NCBI GenBank assembly: GCA_020850715.1
Contig: JADZED010000080.1
Span: 318,524-382,523, forward strand
Length of the DNA stretch: 64,000 nt
From: Acidobacteriota bacterium
GTDB lineage: Bacteria > Acidobacteriota > Vicinamibacteria > Vicinamibacterales > CAVVIG01
Direction of reading: 5' to 3'
How positions within the stretch are numbered: position 1 is the stretch's first letter; every line of letters starts with the position of its first letter. Made by a program: the position numbers and the translations under genes. Below, in pieces: positions 51,146 through 59,773 of the stretch. The notes beneath the pieces are model-generated. The model did not search any database. It was not told the DNA's origin and saw only the letters and a list, made by a program, of their open reading frames with translations.

Positions 51146-51738
51146 GCGCGCTTCCCGATCCCCTCGTCCGCCTGATCGAGGAGCTGCAGCGGCTGCCGGG
51201 CGTCGGCCCCAGGACCGCGCAGCGGCTGGCGTTCCACGTCCTGCGGAGCCCGCGCGCGCAGACCGACGCGCTCGCGGCGGCAATCCGCGACGTGCGGGAT
51301 CGCCTGCAGCCCTGCTCGGTGTGCCACAACATCACCGACGTCGACCCCTGCGCGATCTGCAGCAGCGCGTCGCGCGATCAGCGCGTGATCTGCGTCGTCG
51401 AGGAACCGCAGAACGTGGCGGCCATCGAGCGGATGCGCGAGTTCAACGGCGTGTTTCACGTCCTCATGGGCGCGCTCTCGCCGCTCCAGGGGATCGGCCC
51501 CGACGACCTCAAGATCAAGGGGCTGCTCGATCGCGTGGCCGCCGGCGCGGGGGAGGTGATCCTCGCGACCAACCCGACCGTCGACGGCGAGGCCACGGCC
51601 ATCTATCTGGCGCGGCTGCTGAAGCCGCTCGGCGTGAAGGTGACGCGCATCGCGATGGGCCTGCCCGTGGGCAGCGATCTCGAGTACGCCGACGCCGTCA
51701 CCATGACCAAGGCGATCGAAGGCCGGCGCGAGGTCTGA
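51142..51738 (+). CDS. recR: Recombination protein RecR (start codon unusual)
   Basis: [24 protein letters not shown]; zinc finger [28 protein letters not shown]. Confidence 0.92.
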   Translation: MSALPDPLVRLIEELQRLPGVGPRTAQRLAFHVLRSPRAQTDALAAAIRDVRDRLQPCSVCHNITDVDPCAICSSASRDQRVICVVEEPQNVAAIERMREFNGVFHVLMGALSPLQGIGPDDLKIKGLLDRVAAGAGEVILATNPTVDGEATAIYLARLLKPLGVKVTRIAMGLPVGSDLEYADAVTMTKAIEGRREV

Positions 51739-51748
51739 GCCCCAGGTG

Positions 51749-52354
51749 ATGCTCCCGCACTCCTACGAGGTGCCCGCGGCCATGCTGCTCGTGGCCGGCG
51801 GTGCGCTCTCATGCTTCGCCGGCTACCGTCTCTTCCGTCTCGTGCTCGGCATCTACGGCTTCGTCATCGGGGCGATGCTCGCGAGCTCCATCGTGGCGCC
51901 CACGAGCACGGCCGGCATGGCGGCCGCCGCGATCGCCGGCGGCCTGCTCGGCGCCGCGACGCTGATCCTGGCCTGCTTTGTCGGCGTCGCGATCGTCGGC
52001 GCGGGTCTCGGGGCGCTGGTTGCGCACCTGTCGTGGCAGTTTGCCCGGACTTCGGCCGAGCCGCCCGTGGTGCTGGTCGTCCTGCTCGCCGTTGCCGGCG
52101 CCGTCGCCGCCCTGTTCCTGCAGCGCTACGTCATCATCGTCGCGACCGCCTTCGCCGGCGCGTGGATGTTTCTCGTCGGCGTGTTCGAGATTGCCGCCGC
52201 CCGCCCGGGACCGAAGCCATCGCCCGCACCCGTGTGGATCCTGTACCCGCTCAATCCGGGCAGCGGGGAGCGCTGGATTCCGATCGTGTGGGCCGCGCTC
52301 GGGCTGGCGGGGGTGGCCGTCCAGCTGGCGACCAGCATGGGGAAGAAGAAGTAG
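51749..52354 (+). CDS. DUF4203-like multi-pass membrane protein
   Basis: SCFAGYRLFRLVLGIYGFVIGAMLASS... glycine-rich TM repeats. Confidence 0.65.
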   Translation: MLPHSYEVPAAMLLVAGGALSCFAGYRLFRLVLGIYGFVIGAMLASSIVAPTSTAGMAAAAIAGGLLGAATLILACFVGVAIVGAGLGALVAHLSWQFARTSAEPPVVLVVLLAVAGAVAALFLQRYVIIVATAFAGAWMFLVGVFEIAAARPGPKPSPAPVWILYPLNPGSGERWIPIVWAALGLAGVAVQLATSMGKKK

Positions 52355-52397
52355 CTGCCGGCGGCGGTAAGATCAGGGTTTCTTCCGAGGAGGGACG

Positions 52398-52841
52398 ATG
52401 GCGACCTTCGAACGCAGCGTCGAGGTGGATTGGCAGGGATCGTTGATGGAGGGGAAGGGCACCGCGAAGGCCGGGACCGGCGCGTTCACGCTGCCGGTGG
52501 CGTTTCCGGCGCGCATCGGCGAGCCCGGAGGCAAGACGAGCCCCGAGGAGCTGATGGCGGCGGCGCACGCAGCCTGCTACGCGATGGCGCTCAACGGCGC
52601 GATCGGCCGGGCCGGCGGCGTCTCGGTCGGCCGGACCGTGGTCAGCGCGACGGTGACGGCCGACAAGAGCGATGCCGGGATCAAGATCCTCGCCTCGAAG
52701 CTCACCGTGATCGCGCACGGACTCGAAGGTGCGGACGCGGCCAGGTTCAGGGAGATCGCCCAGGCGGCCGAAGGACGGTGTCCCGTGTCGAACGCCTATC
52801 GGGGGACGATGCAGATTACGGTCGATGCCAGGGTCGCCTGA
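52398..52841 (+). CDS. OsmC family peroxiredoxin
   Basis: KTSPEELMAAAHAACYAMAL...GRCPVSNAYRGTMQITVDA. Confidence 0.92.
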   Translation: MATFERSVEVDWQGSLMEGKGTAKAGTGAFTLPVAFPARIGEPGGKTSPEELMAAAHAACYAMALNGAIGRAGGVSVGRTVVSATVTADKSDAGIKILASKLTVIAHGLEGADAARFREIAQAAEGRCPVSNAYRGTMQITVDARVA

Positions 52842-52930
52842 TCGATCTGTCGTTGCGCCAGGGCGTGTGGGACTGCCGGAGGCCGCGCCGGGCGCGAACG
52901 CCCGGATGGCTCACGCCGCCCGAATCTTGC

Positions 52931-52972
52931 GCTGAAAGCGAGCCAGACGGTAAGATGGGGCTCGCTTTCAGC
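52931..52972. repeat. Perfect 14-nt inverted repeat GCTGAAAGCGAGCC/GGCTCGCTTTCAGC upstream of tRNA-Asn
   Basis: Arms 52931-52944 and 52959-52972, 14-nt loop containing TAAGAT. Confidence 0.8.
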
Positions 52973-52985
52973 CCCGCCTTCGCGT

Positions 52986-53060
52986 TCCTCAGTAGCTCAA
53001 TGGCAGAGCATCCGGCTGTTAACCGGAGGGTTGCTGGTTCGAATCCAGCCTGAGGAGCCA
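52986..53060 (+). tRNA. tRNA-Asn (anticodon GTT), CCA encoded
   Basis: TCCTCAG...CTGAGGA acceptor, anticodon loop CTGTTAA, TTCGAATCC T-loop. Confidence 0.95.
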
Positions 53061-53100
53061 TTCTCCAGTTCTTCCGCCATTCGCCAGTACGTCGAACGGC

Positions 53101-53412
53101 TTAATGTAAGTCGGCGAAAGACTTCCGCGATCGAACGTCGAGTTCGATACAAGGGCTTTTACGAGACGCGCCTGTTCTCGCGGATTTTTTCGCAACATAC
53201 GATGAATAGGCGGTTTGCGCGAGTTCTGATATGGAGCCCCGCGGCTTCGTACGCCTCGCTCGCGACTTCGTGACGTTCCATTTCAGTTCGAGCGCGTCGA
53301 AGCTCCTCCTGGCTACCTTGCTGATGTCTCTGTCGCTGATCATCTTGGGCAGCTCGGGCTCGCCGTCTTCGTCGAAATCGATTTCGACGCCTTCGAGCAC
53401 CTCCAGAATCAC
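53101..53412 (-). CDS. Hypothetical protein
   Basis: ORF with plausible composition, overlaps the upstream ORF by 4 nt. Confidence 0.55.
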   Translation of the reverse strand: MILEVLEGVEIDFDEDGEPELPKMISDRDISKVARRSFDALELKWNVTKSRARRTKPRGSISELAQTAYSSYVAKKSARTGASRKSPCIELDVRSRKSFADLH

Positions 53413-53804
53413 AGGCCACCCAAATCGTCTGCCTTGCCGGCAACGGCATTGCCCATCGCCTCACTGATCGTGCCGCTGTACTTCAGCAGCTGGCGCATCG
53501 TCTGTTCCCCGTACTCCCGACCCGAGGCCTCCGCCGAGGCGGTGAAGGCATCGATATTCCCGGACACCATGTCCGAGAGGTTGAAACGAAATGCAACCTT
53601 CATCTCAAACGGTTCGTTGGTCAGCGCCTCGCCTGACGGCAAGGTGACCTGTGACGTGTGGATGGCTGGGCGTGGCTCTGTCGGGATTTCCTTGAGCAGC
53701 GGGAAAGCTTCTTCGCCGCGAAGGCGGATCACCCGCGAGAAGGCGTCGCGAAACGCCTCGTCATACTCTCTCAAGTAAAACAGCTTCTTTCGCTCGCCGG
53801 CCAT
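53409..53804 (-). CDS. Hypothetical protein
   Basis: MAGERKKLFYLREYDEAFRDAFSRVIRL...; same strand as mazEF. Confidence 0.6.
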   Translation of the reverse strand: MAGERKKLFYLREYDEAFRDAFSRVIRLRGEEAFPLLKEIPTEPRPAIHTSQVTLPSGEALTNEPFEMKVAFRFNLSDMVSGNIDAFTASAEASGREYGEQTMRQLLKYSGTISEAMGNAVAGKADDLGGL

Positions 53805-53813
53805 GTTCGGTAG

Positions 53814-54158
53814 TCACAGCCCGAGAAGCACTCGGAGACGTTCCCTCACGTCGGTGAGGATTTCGACGGGAGCGGTTGCAGCGAACTCCACGCGTCGAGC
53901 GTTCCAGTCCAGATTCTTGACGTGATCGGCTAAGACGACGCCTGTTACTTTGCTGCCGGCGGGTAGAGCAACCTCGAACGGGTAACCCTTCGCGTGACTC
54001 GTGATCGGGCACGCGATCGCGAGACGGGCCTTCGCGTTGTACGCTCGAGGCGACAGAACTAGAGCGGGTCGGCGCCCACGCTGCTCGTGGCCGGCTCGAG
54101 GGTCGAACGTCAGCCAGACGAGATCCCCCGCCTCGGGGACGTAGCTGCGGACTACCAC
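53814..54158 (-). CDS. mazF: MazF/PemK family endoribonuclease toxin
   Basis: YVPEAGDLVWLTFDPRAGHEQRGRRPALVLSPRAYN...ACPITSHAKGYPFEVAL...GVVLADHVKNLDW. Confidence 0.92.
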   Translation of the reverse strand: MVVRSYVPEAGDLVWLTFDPRAGHEQRGRRPALVLSPRAYNAKARLAIACPITSHAKGYPFEVALPAGSKVTGVVLADHVKNLDWNARRVEFAATAPVEILTDVRERLRVLLGL

Positions 54159-54397
54159 GCCTCATCCCCGAGCGGACCGCCCCAGTCGCTCTCGTCGTGG
54201 CGGTTCTTCGGAGTGATGCGACGGACGAGTTCGTCCAGGGAATAACGCGGGCGACTCGGCCGGATCACGATGGTGCCGTTGTCCACCGACACTTGGACCG
54301 TGTCGCCTTCACCGAGTTGCACCTCGCGTGCAACCGACTTGGGAAGCCGCAAGCCGAGACTGTTGCCCCACTTCGAGAGTTGCGTGGTCGCTGCCAT
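54152..54397 (-). CDS. mazE: MazE family antitoxin
   Basis: TTQLSKWGNSLGLRLPKSVAREVQLGEGDTVQVSV AbrB-type domain; overlaps mazF. Confidence 0.9.
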   Translation of the reverse strand: MAATTQLSKWGNSLGLRLPKSVAREVQLGEGDTVQVSVDNGTIVIRPSRPRYSLDELVRRITPKNRHDESDWGGPLGDEAW

Positions 54398-54463
54398 GTA
54401 TCTACATTGAATATACACGAACGGCGAACCGTTGTCTACGAGTCGCAAACGGAGTCGAAGCGC

Positions 54464-55110
54464 TCACCATTCGCAAAGTCGTCGATCGTGGGCCGCCATC
54501 CGGGATGGAAGTGCATTTTCTGCGCTGCGTGCTTGGGCTTCGCGATCCGCGCCGGCGGTCGACCGGCCGCTCGTGTACGCCGACGTAGTAGTCGTCGCGG
54601 TGGTCGGCAGCGGGCCACGCGGACAAGGCCCTGGGCGCTCGCCGTGCTTCTGCTTCCGCGTCGAGACGTACGCGTCGATCGTAGTCTCGGCCAGGGCGGC
54701 CAGGTTCTCCTCCGAGCAATACCCCGCGTCGGCGAGCACGTGGGTCGGCGTGATGTCCGACTGCTGGGCGATCGTGGTGATCATCGGCAGCGGCTGCTTC
54801 TTATCGTTCGTGTCCTGGGTCACGCCTTGGCCCACGATCAGTTGCCGCTCATCGGCCGCGACCTGCACGTTGTAGCCCTGCACGAAGCCGTCGGGTCCCT
54901 TCATGATCCGCGACTCCGGATCGGTGAAGTTGTATCGGGCTTCGGATCAGGCTTGGCCGACTCGACGGGTTCGCCCTTGGCCGGCTTCGTCTTTGGCGCG
55001 AGCCTTCAGCGCGCGTGTGGCCTCGCGAATCCGCTCCAGCCGACTCTCCCGCCGTTGCAGCTCCGCCGGCAGCTCGTCGCCACGCCCGCCATGAACGGAC
55101 GTATTCGTCG
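54464..55110 (-). pseudogene. Truncated, frameshifted IS1182-type transposase remnant
   Basis: YNFTDPESRIMKGPDGFVQGYNVQVAADERQLIVGQGVTQDTNDKKQPLPMI...HVLADAGYCSEENL and, in another frame, ELPAELQRRESRLERIREATRALKARAKDEA. Confidence 0.75.
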
Positions 55111-55145
55111 CTCCGCTCTCCTCAGGGGCGCCCCCGTCTTCCAGC

Positions 55146-56084
55146 ATGCTCGCCCCCGCCTTCCGGCATACTGCTGCAGTGACCGCCATCGAAGAATCGT
55201 ACCGAACCGCGCGCCGCGTCGCGCTGCTCGGCGTCGCCGTCAGCGCCGTGCTCGCGTGCACCAACATCGTCGTCGGATTGCTGGTCCGATCGACGTCGGT
55301 CGTCGCGACAGGGTTCGAGTTCGCCGGCGATGTGCTCGCATCGAGCATCGTCCTCATCGGGATGGGCGTCGCCGCACGACCGGCCGATCGGAACCATCCC
55401 TACGGGCACGGCCGGTTCGAAACCTTGTCCGCGTTCGTGGTCGGCCTGATCCTCGCGGCGGCCGGCGCGACGATCTGCTACCGGTCGCTGCAGGCCGTCG
55501 GCGCGACGCATCCGCCGCCTGGCGCCCTCGCCGCCGCAGCACTGGTGGGCGCCATCGTGCTGCGCGGAATCATGTCGTCGGTGAAATTCCGTGTCGGCCG
55601 CCGCCTCCGGAGCTCGGCGCTGATTGCCGACGCCTGGAACGACGCCGTCGATATCCTGTCCGCCCTCGCCGCCCTCGTGGCCGTCGCCCTTGCGACCTAC
55701 GACCCGGTTCACTTCCTGGCCGCCGATCACTACGGCGGGTTCGTCGTCGGCATCGTGGTCGTCATCACCGGCCTGCGAGTTCTACGGGACGCGTCGCTCG
55801 AGCTCGCCGACACGATGCCCGATCCGGAACTGACCGAGGAGATCGCGAGGATATCGAAATCGGTCGCGGGGGTGCAGGGCGTCGACAAGGTGTTCGCGCG
55901 AAAGACGGGGCTGCAGTACCACATCGACCTGCACATCGAGGTCGATCCGGATGAGACGATCGCGGCGTCTCACGCCATTGGCGGGCACGTACGAGCGACC
56001 CTCAAGCGCGAGCTGCCGTGGGTGGCCGACGTCCTGGTCCACCTCGAACCCTCGGACCGTCCGAAAACGACGTCTGCACCCTGA
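55146..56084 (+). CDS. Cation diffusion facilitator family transporter
   Basis: HPYGHGRFETLSAF, DAWNDAVDILSALAAL, cytoplasmic HxDLHIEVDP domain. Confidence 0.9.
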   Translation: MLAPAFRHTAAVTAIEESYRTARRVALLGVAVSAVLACTNIVVGLLVRSTSVVATGFEFAGDVLASSIVLIGMGVAARPADRNHPYGHGRFETLSAFVVGLILAAAGATICYRSLQAVGATHPPPGALAAAALVGAIVLRGIMSSVKFRVGRRLRSSALIADAWNDAVDILSALAALVAVALATYDPVHFLAADHYGGFVVGIVVVITGLRVLRDASLELADTMPDPELTEEIARISKSVAGVQGVDKVFARKTGLQYHIDLHIEVDPDETIAASHAIGGHVRATLKRELPWVADVLVHLEPSDRPKTTSAP

Positions 56085-56260
56085 GCGCCATCGATTGTGC
56101 CGTCGCGCACATCGGACCGCCTGGCCGATGGAGACGCGAGGGTGGATCCAACCGCTCGGCCGCAAGAGGGGATGCCGGCTCGAGGTCGTTTCCGGCACGG
56201 CGCGCAGCCAGAGGCGGCGATGCGACGACATCGCCCGGAGCGGTCGGTGCGAGGCGATTG

Positions 56261-57184
56261 TCAAGCGGCTGATTGGGGCCGAGGCCGTCTTCGGTGTCGA
56301 GGCTTCAGCCGCCGCCGTTGAACGCTTCGTCGAATGGCCTGCGCGATCGCATCCAGGGACGCGTTGACGGCACGCTGGAGTGCGGCATCCCGACGCTCCA
56401 CGACCACGCTGGGAAGACCGCTCAGAACGGCCTTGATCAGACACCGGTGATCGACGCCGCCCTTCGGTCCGTTGACGTCGGACAGGCGCACGGTGACGCG
56501 TTCGATCGAGGACGCGAACTTCCCGAGCCTCATCCCGAGCTTTCGTGCGATGTCGGCTCGCTCCCCGCTGTCGAGGGCCGCGCCCAGCACTCGTATGTGT
56601 CCCGGCGGCTGGATTTCGAGAGTCCGCCCTCGCACGTGCTTGGCCGCGCGCGGCATGGTCGACGGGAGCGCCGATCGCTCTGCGCTCGTCCGCCGGTGGC
56701 GTCGACCTCTCCGCGGTCCGGTCGCCGCGCGCGGCGCCTTCCTTCCACGGGCGATCCCGCTGCCCGGCGGGCGCCGCAGCGGCGGCGGTTCGGTTCGCAC
56801 GGTCGGGCGCATGCCGCCCCGGCCAAGCTGGTCGAGCAGGTCGGTCGTCGTCACGATACCGACCAGGTGCCCATCGTCGACGACCAGGAGGGAGCCGAGG
56901 CTTTGTCCCCTCATCAGGTTGGCCGCCTGCCGCAGCGTGGTGGCCGGACTGGCAGTCACCGGATCGGGCGTCATCAAGTCGCGAACGGCGCGGTCGGGCC
57001 CGCTCCCTTCCGCGCCTCTCGCGCCTCCGAGGTCGCGCTCCGAGACGATGCCGGCGAGGCGTCCATTCTCAACCACGACGAGATGGCGAATGCGGTGCTG
57101 GCGCATCGTCGCCAGTGCAGCATCCGCCGGATCTCCAGATTCGACTGTCATCACGTCGACGCTCATCACGTCCCGGAGGCGCAT
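56261..57184 (-). CDS. Fusion: tandem CBS domains + HPF/RaiA-like ribosome-associated domain
   Basis: CBS: LRDVMSVDVMTVESGDPADAALATMRQHRIRHLVVVENGRLAGIVSERDL and a second copy; C-term: IRVLGAALDSGERADIARKLGMRLGKFASSIERVTVRLSDVNGPKGGVDHRCLIKAVLSGLPSVVVERRDAALQRAVNASLDAI. Confidence 0.8.
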   Translation of the reverse strand: MRLRDVMSVDVMTVESGDPADAALATMRQHRIRHLVVVENGRLAGIVSERDLGGARGAEGSGPDRAVRDLMTPDPVTASPATTLRQAANLMRGQSLGSLLVVDDGHLVGIVTTTDLLDQLGRGGMRPTVRTEPPPLRRPPGSGIARGRKAPRAATGPRRGRRHRRTSAERSALPSTMPRAAKHVRGRTLEIQPPGHIRVLGAALDSGERADIARKLGMRLGKFASSIERVTVRLSDVNGPKGGVDHRCLIKAVLSGLPSVVVERRDAALQRAVNASLDAIAQAIRRSVQRRRLKPRHRRRPRPQSAA

Positions 57185-57629
57185 GGCCGCGCCCCGTGCA
57201 AACGCCGCGCCGGCCTCGCCGTGAGCCCGGCGAGACGAATCGACGACGCGCCGGCCGCGGCTGCGCACCCGGGCCTGGATGCTGCCAGCGATCGCGATCG
57301 GGACACCTATCGAGGCGCGAACTCTTTCATGACGAAATGCGGCCCTTCAATCCGAAAAGCAGCAGCCCAGCCGTCAATCGAAGCCTGCTGTCCAGCCTGC
57401 GGTCCATCGCCTGTCCGGCGGTCCGCTGGTGCGAGACGTGCCTCAACGACAGGACGCTTCGCGCGTCCACGAGGTGTCTCGCACGGGCCTCCGGCGCGCC
57501 CCCCGTGCCCGGGCGCGACGTGCGACCGACCGGCCGGCTCGGTGGAGGCCGGCCCTCGCACGATGGTTCGTTCGTTGCTTCGAGGATCGAACACTTCGCC
57601 GATTTCGGAGAATCGTGGATGGAACTGCC

Positions 57630-58502
57630 GTGAGAAGACTCAATCTGCGACACATCCTCTGCCCGATCGACTTCTCGTCTCTCGCGCCGGGCGCCCTGGC
57701 GGTGGCGAGCGCGATGGCCCGTGCGCGCAAGTCCGAGTTGAGGGCCCTGCACGTCTCGCCCTCAGACGGGGCGGCCGTGCCTCGGGAGCTTGGCTCGACG
57801 GAGCGGCAGGCCCTCATGTCGCGATTGCGCACGAGCCTGGCCGAAGCGGCGCCGTCCTACGACCTGATCGGGGGCGCCGTGCGCCAGGGGGACCCCGGCA
57901 CGCAGATTCTCCACTTTGCTCGAACGATGCGCGCCGATGTGATTGTCATGGGCGCCCCTGGCGCCGACCGTCCGGAACGTCCCATGGGGCCTGTGGCGTC
58001 GGTCGTGATCGCGCGTGCGGACTGTCCCGTCCTCGCCGTGCCGGCGCGCCGCGCGGCCTGGTCGAACGCGTCCGGACTCTTCGGCCGCATCGTGTGCGCG
58101 GTCGACCTTGCGCCGTCGTCCCTGAGCGTCATTCGCCAGGCGCTGTCGCTGGCGTGGGAGACTTCCGGGCACCTGACATATGTATGCGTGCTGCCCGAAG
58201 GCGATTCAAACCGATCCGCAGCGGCCCGCGACCGCCTGCTCGACGCGATCCCGGCCGAGGTGGGCAATTGGTGCGAAATCGACGTCACGATCCTGCGCGG
58301 ACCGCCGGCGGCCGAGATCGCCAGGATTGCCTGGGCGCAGGAGGCCGACCTGGTTGTCATCGGGGCGCCGCGCCGCTGGACTTCGACCACCCACGCGGTC
58401 CTCGGCCGATCGCTCTGTCCCGTGCTCGTCACGCACGACGCGCGGCCCCTCCCGCGGCCGGCATCGAGCCGCAGGGACGAGACGATGCACGCCGCGGTGT
58501 GA
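57630..58502 (+). CDS. Tandem universal stress protein (GTG start)
   Basis: LRHILCPIDFSSLAPGALAVA...DVIVMGAPGADR; second half DLVVIGAPRRW. Confidence 0.85.
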   Translation: MRRLNLRHILCPIDFSSLAPGALAVASAMARARKSELRALHVSPSDGAAVPRELGSTERQALMSRLRTSLAEAAPSYDLIGGAVRQGDPGTQILHFARTMRADVIVMGAPGADRPERPMGPVASVVIARADCPVLAVPARRAAWSNASGLFGRIVCAVDLAPSSLSVIRQALSLAWETSGHLTYVCVLPEGDSNRSAAARDRLLDAIPAEVGNWCEIDVTILRGPPAAEIARIAWAQEADLVVIGAPRRWTSTTHAVLGRSLCPVLVTHDARPLPRPASSRRDETMHAAV

Positions 58503-58533
58503 ACGAGCCGCGGCCAGGGAAACGGAGCGAGTC

Positions 58534-59442
58534 GTGGTCGAATTCAGACGCATTCTCTGCCCGGTCGATTTCAGCGCGGCATCGGTGCGTGCGTTCGCGC
58601 ACGCCGCCGCCCTCGCACGCTGGTACGACGCGCAGATGACCGTGTTGCACGTCGTGCCGACGTTCGATTCGATGTCGGTACGAGGCGGTCTCGGCGATCC
58701 CGTGCACGTCGTGACGCCGACGTCGCGCGAACAGGTGCTCGCGGAGATGAACCGATCCCTGAACATGGCCGCGGCACCGCCTCGTGCGACTTCCGTTGCC
58801 GAAGCGGGCGATCCGCAGACGACGATCATCGATCAGGCCGTCTCGAAGGGGGCCGATCTGATTGTGATGGGAACCCACGGCCGGCGGGGGTTCAAGCGAC
58901 TCGTCCTCGGGTCGGTGACCGAAGCGGTCTTGCGCGAGGCGCCCTGTCCGGTCCTGACGGTGCCGCAGCAGGCGCCCGCGGATATCGCCGAGGCGGTGAC
59001 ATTCAAACGCATCCTCTGCCCGATGGACTTCTCGCCGTCGTCGCTTCAGGCGCTGGGATTTGCGCTGGATCTCGCCCGGCAGGCCGATGGGCTCGTCACG
59101 CTCCTGCACGTTGTCGAGTGGCTCGCGGAAGAAGAGCCGCAGGCAGCAGTCCACTTCGACTTCCTCGGGTATCGCCGCCGCATGGTCGAAGAGGCTCAGC
59201 AGCGGCTACGGGCCCTGGTGGCCGGCGAATCGCGCACCTGGATCGGGATCGACGACATGGTCGTCAGCGGGCGCGCGCATCGCGAGGTCCTTCGCGCCGC
59301 AGAGGCGACATCCGCAGACCTCATCGTCATGGGCGCTCAGGGAAGAGGCGGCATTGGCCTCGCGCTGTTTGGATCGACGACGCAGCAGGTCGTCCGCGGT
59401 GCCACGTGTCCTGTGCTCACCGTGCGCGGGCTGCGGCAGTAG
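58534..59442 (+). CDS. Tandem universal stress protein (GTG start)
   Basis: FRRILCPVDFSAASVRAFAHAAAL...DLIVMGTHGRRGFKRLVLGSVTEAVLREAPCPVLTV twice. Confidence 0.9.
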   Translation: MVEFRRILCPVDFSAASVRAFAHAAALARWYDAQMTVLHVVPTFDSMSVRGGLGDPVHVVTPTSREQVLAEMNRSLNMAAAPPRATSVAEAGDPQTTIIDQAVSKGADLIVMGTHGRRGFKRLVLGSVTEAVLREAPCPVLTVPQQAPADIAEAVTFKRILCPMDFSPSSLQALGFALDLARQADGLVTLLHVVEWLAEEEPQAAVHFDFLGYRRRMVEEAQQRLRALVAGESRTWIGIDDMVVSGRAHREVLRAAEATSADLIVMGAQGRGGIGLALFGSTTQQVVRGATCPVLTVRGLRQ

Positions 59443-59463
59443 GCCATGTCGTTCGTCGTTTCG

Positions 59464-59485
59464 GCGACGCGCGTCCGCGCGTCGC
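59464..59485 (+). terminator. GC-rich perfect 9-bp hairpin downstream of the USP pair
   Basis: GCGACGCGC-GTCC-GCGCGTCGC; no U-tract. Confidence 0.35.
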
Positions 59486-59773
59486 ACTGAATCTGGAACG
59501 TCGAGCCTGGGTGGTCCGTCCGCCGGCCAACGCCGGCTGCAGCATGCGCGCAGGAAGCTCGGCAGGCCCTGTCGAGGCATTGGGACGGATGTTGCATCGG
59601 TGCGGACGCGAGCTTCATTGTCCGCACGCCGCCAGACGCGTGACGATTGGCCGCTGCCCCGGGCGAACGATCGCCGGGGCGCCAACCGCCTGGCCGAGCT
59701 TGGCGGCACGGATTCAACGGCCGGGGCCCGGCGGCCGGCCGCATCTTCGTCGACCTTCAATCGGAGGCCAGAG

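Noticed and set aside
55100-55130. Short match (CCTGAGGAG, reverse) to the tRNA-Asn 3' end, possible attachment site
   Set aside because: Only 9 nt and opposite orientation; expected by chance in this composition
57307-57594. 95-aa minus-strand ORF between the CBS-HPF and USP genes
   Set aside because: No recognisable motif, biased composition; insufficient support as a gene
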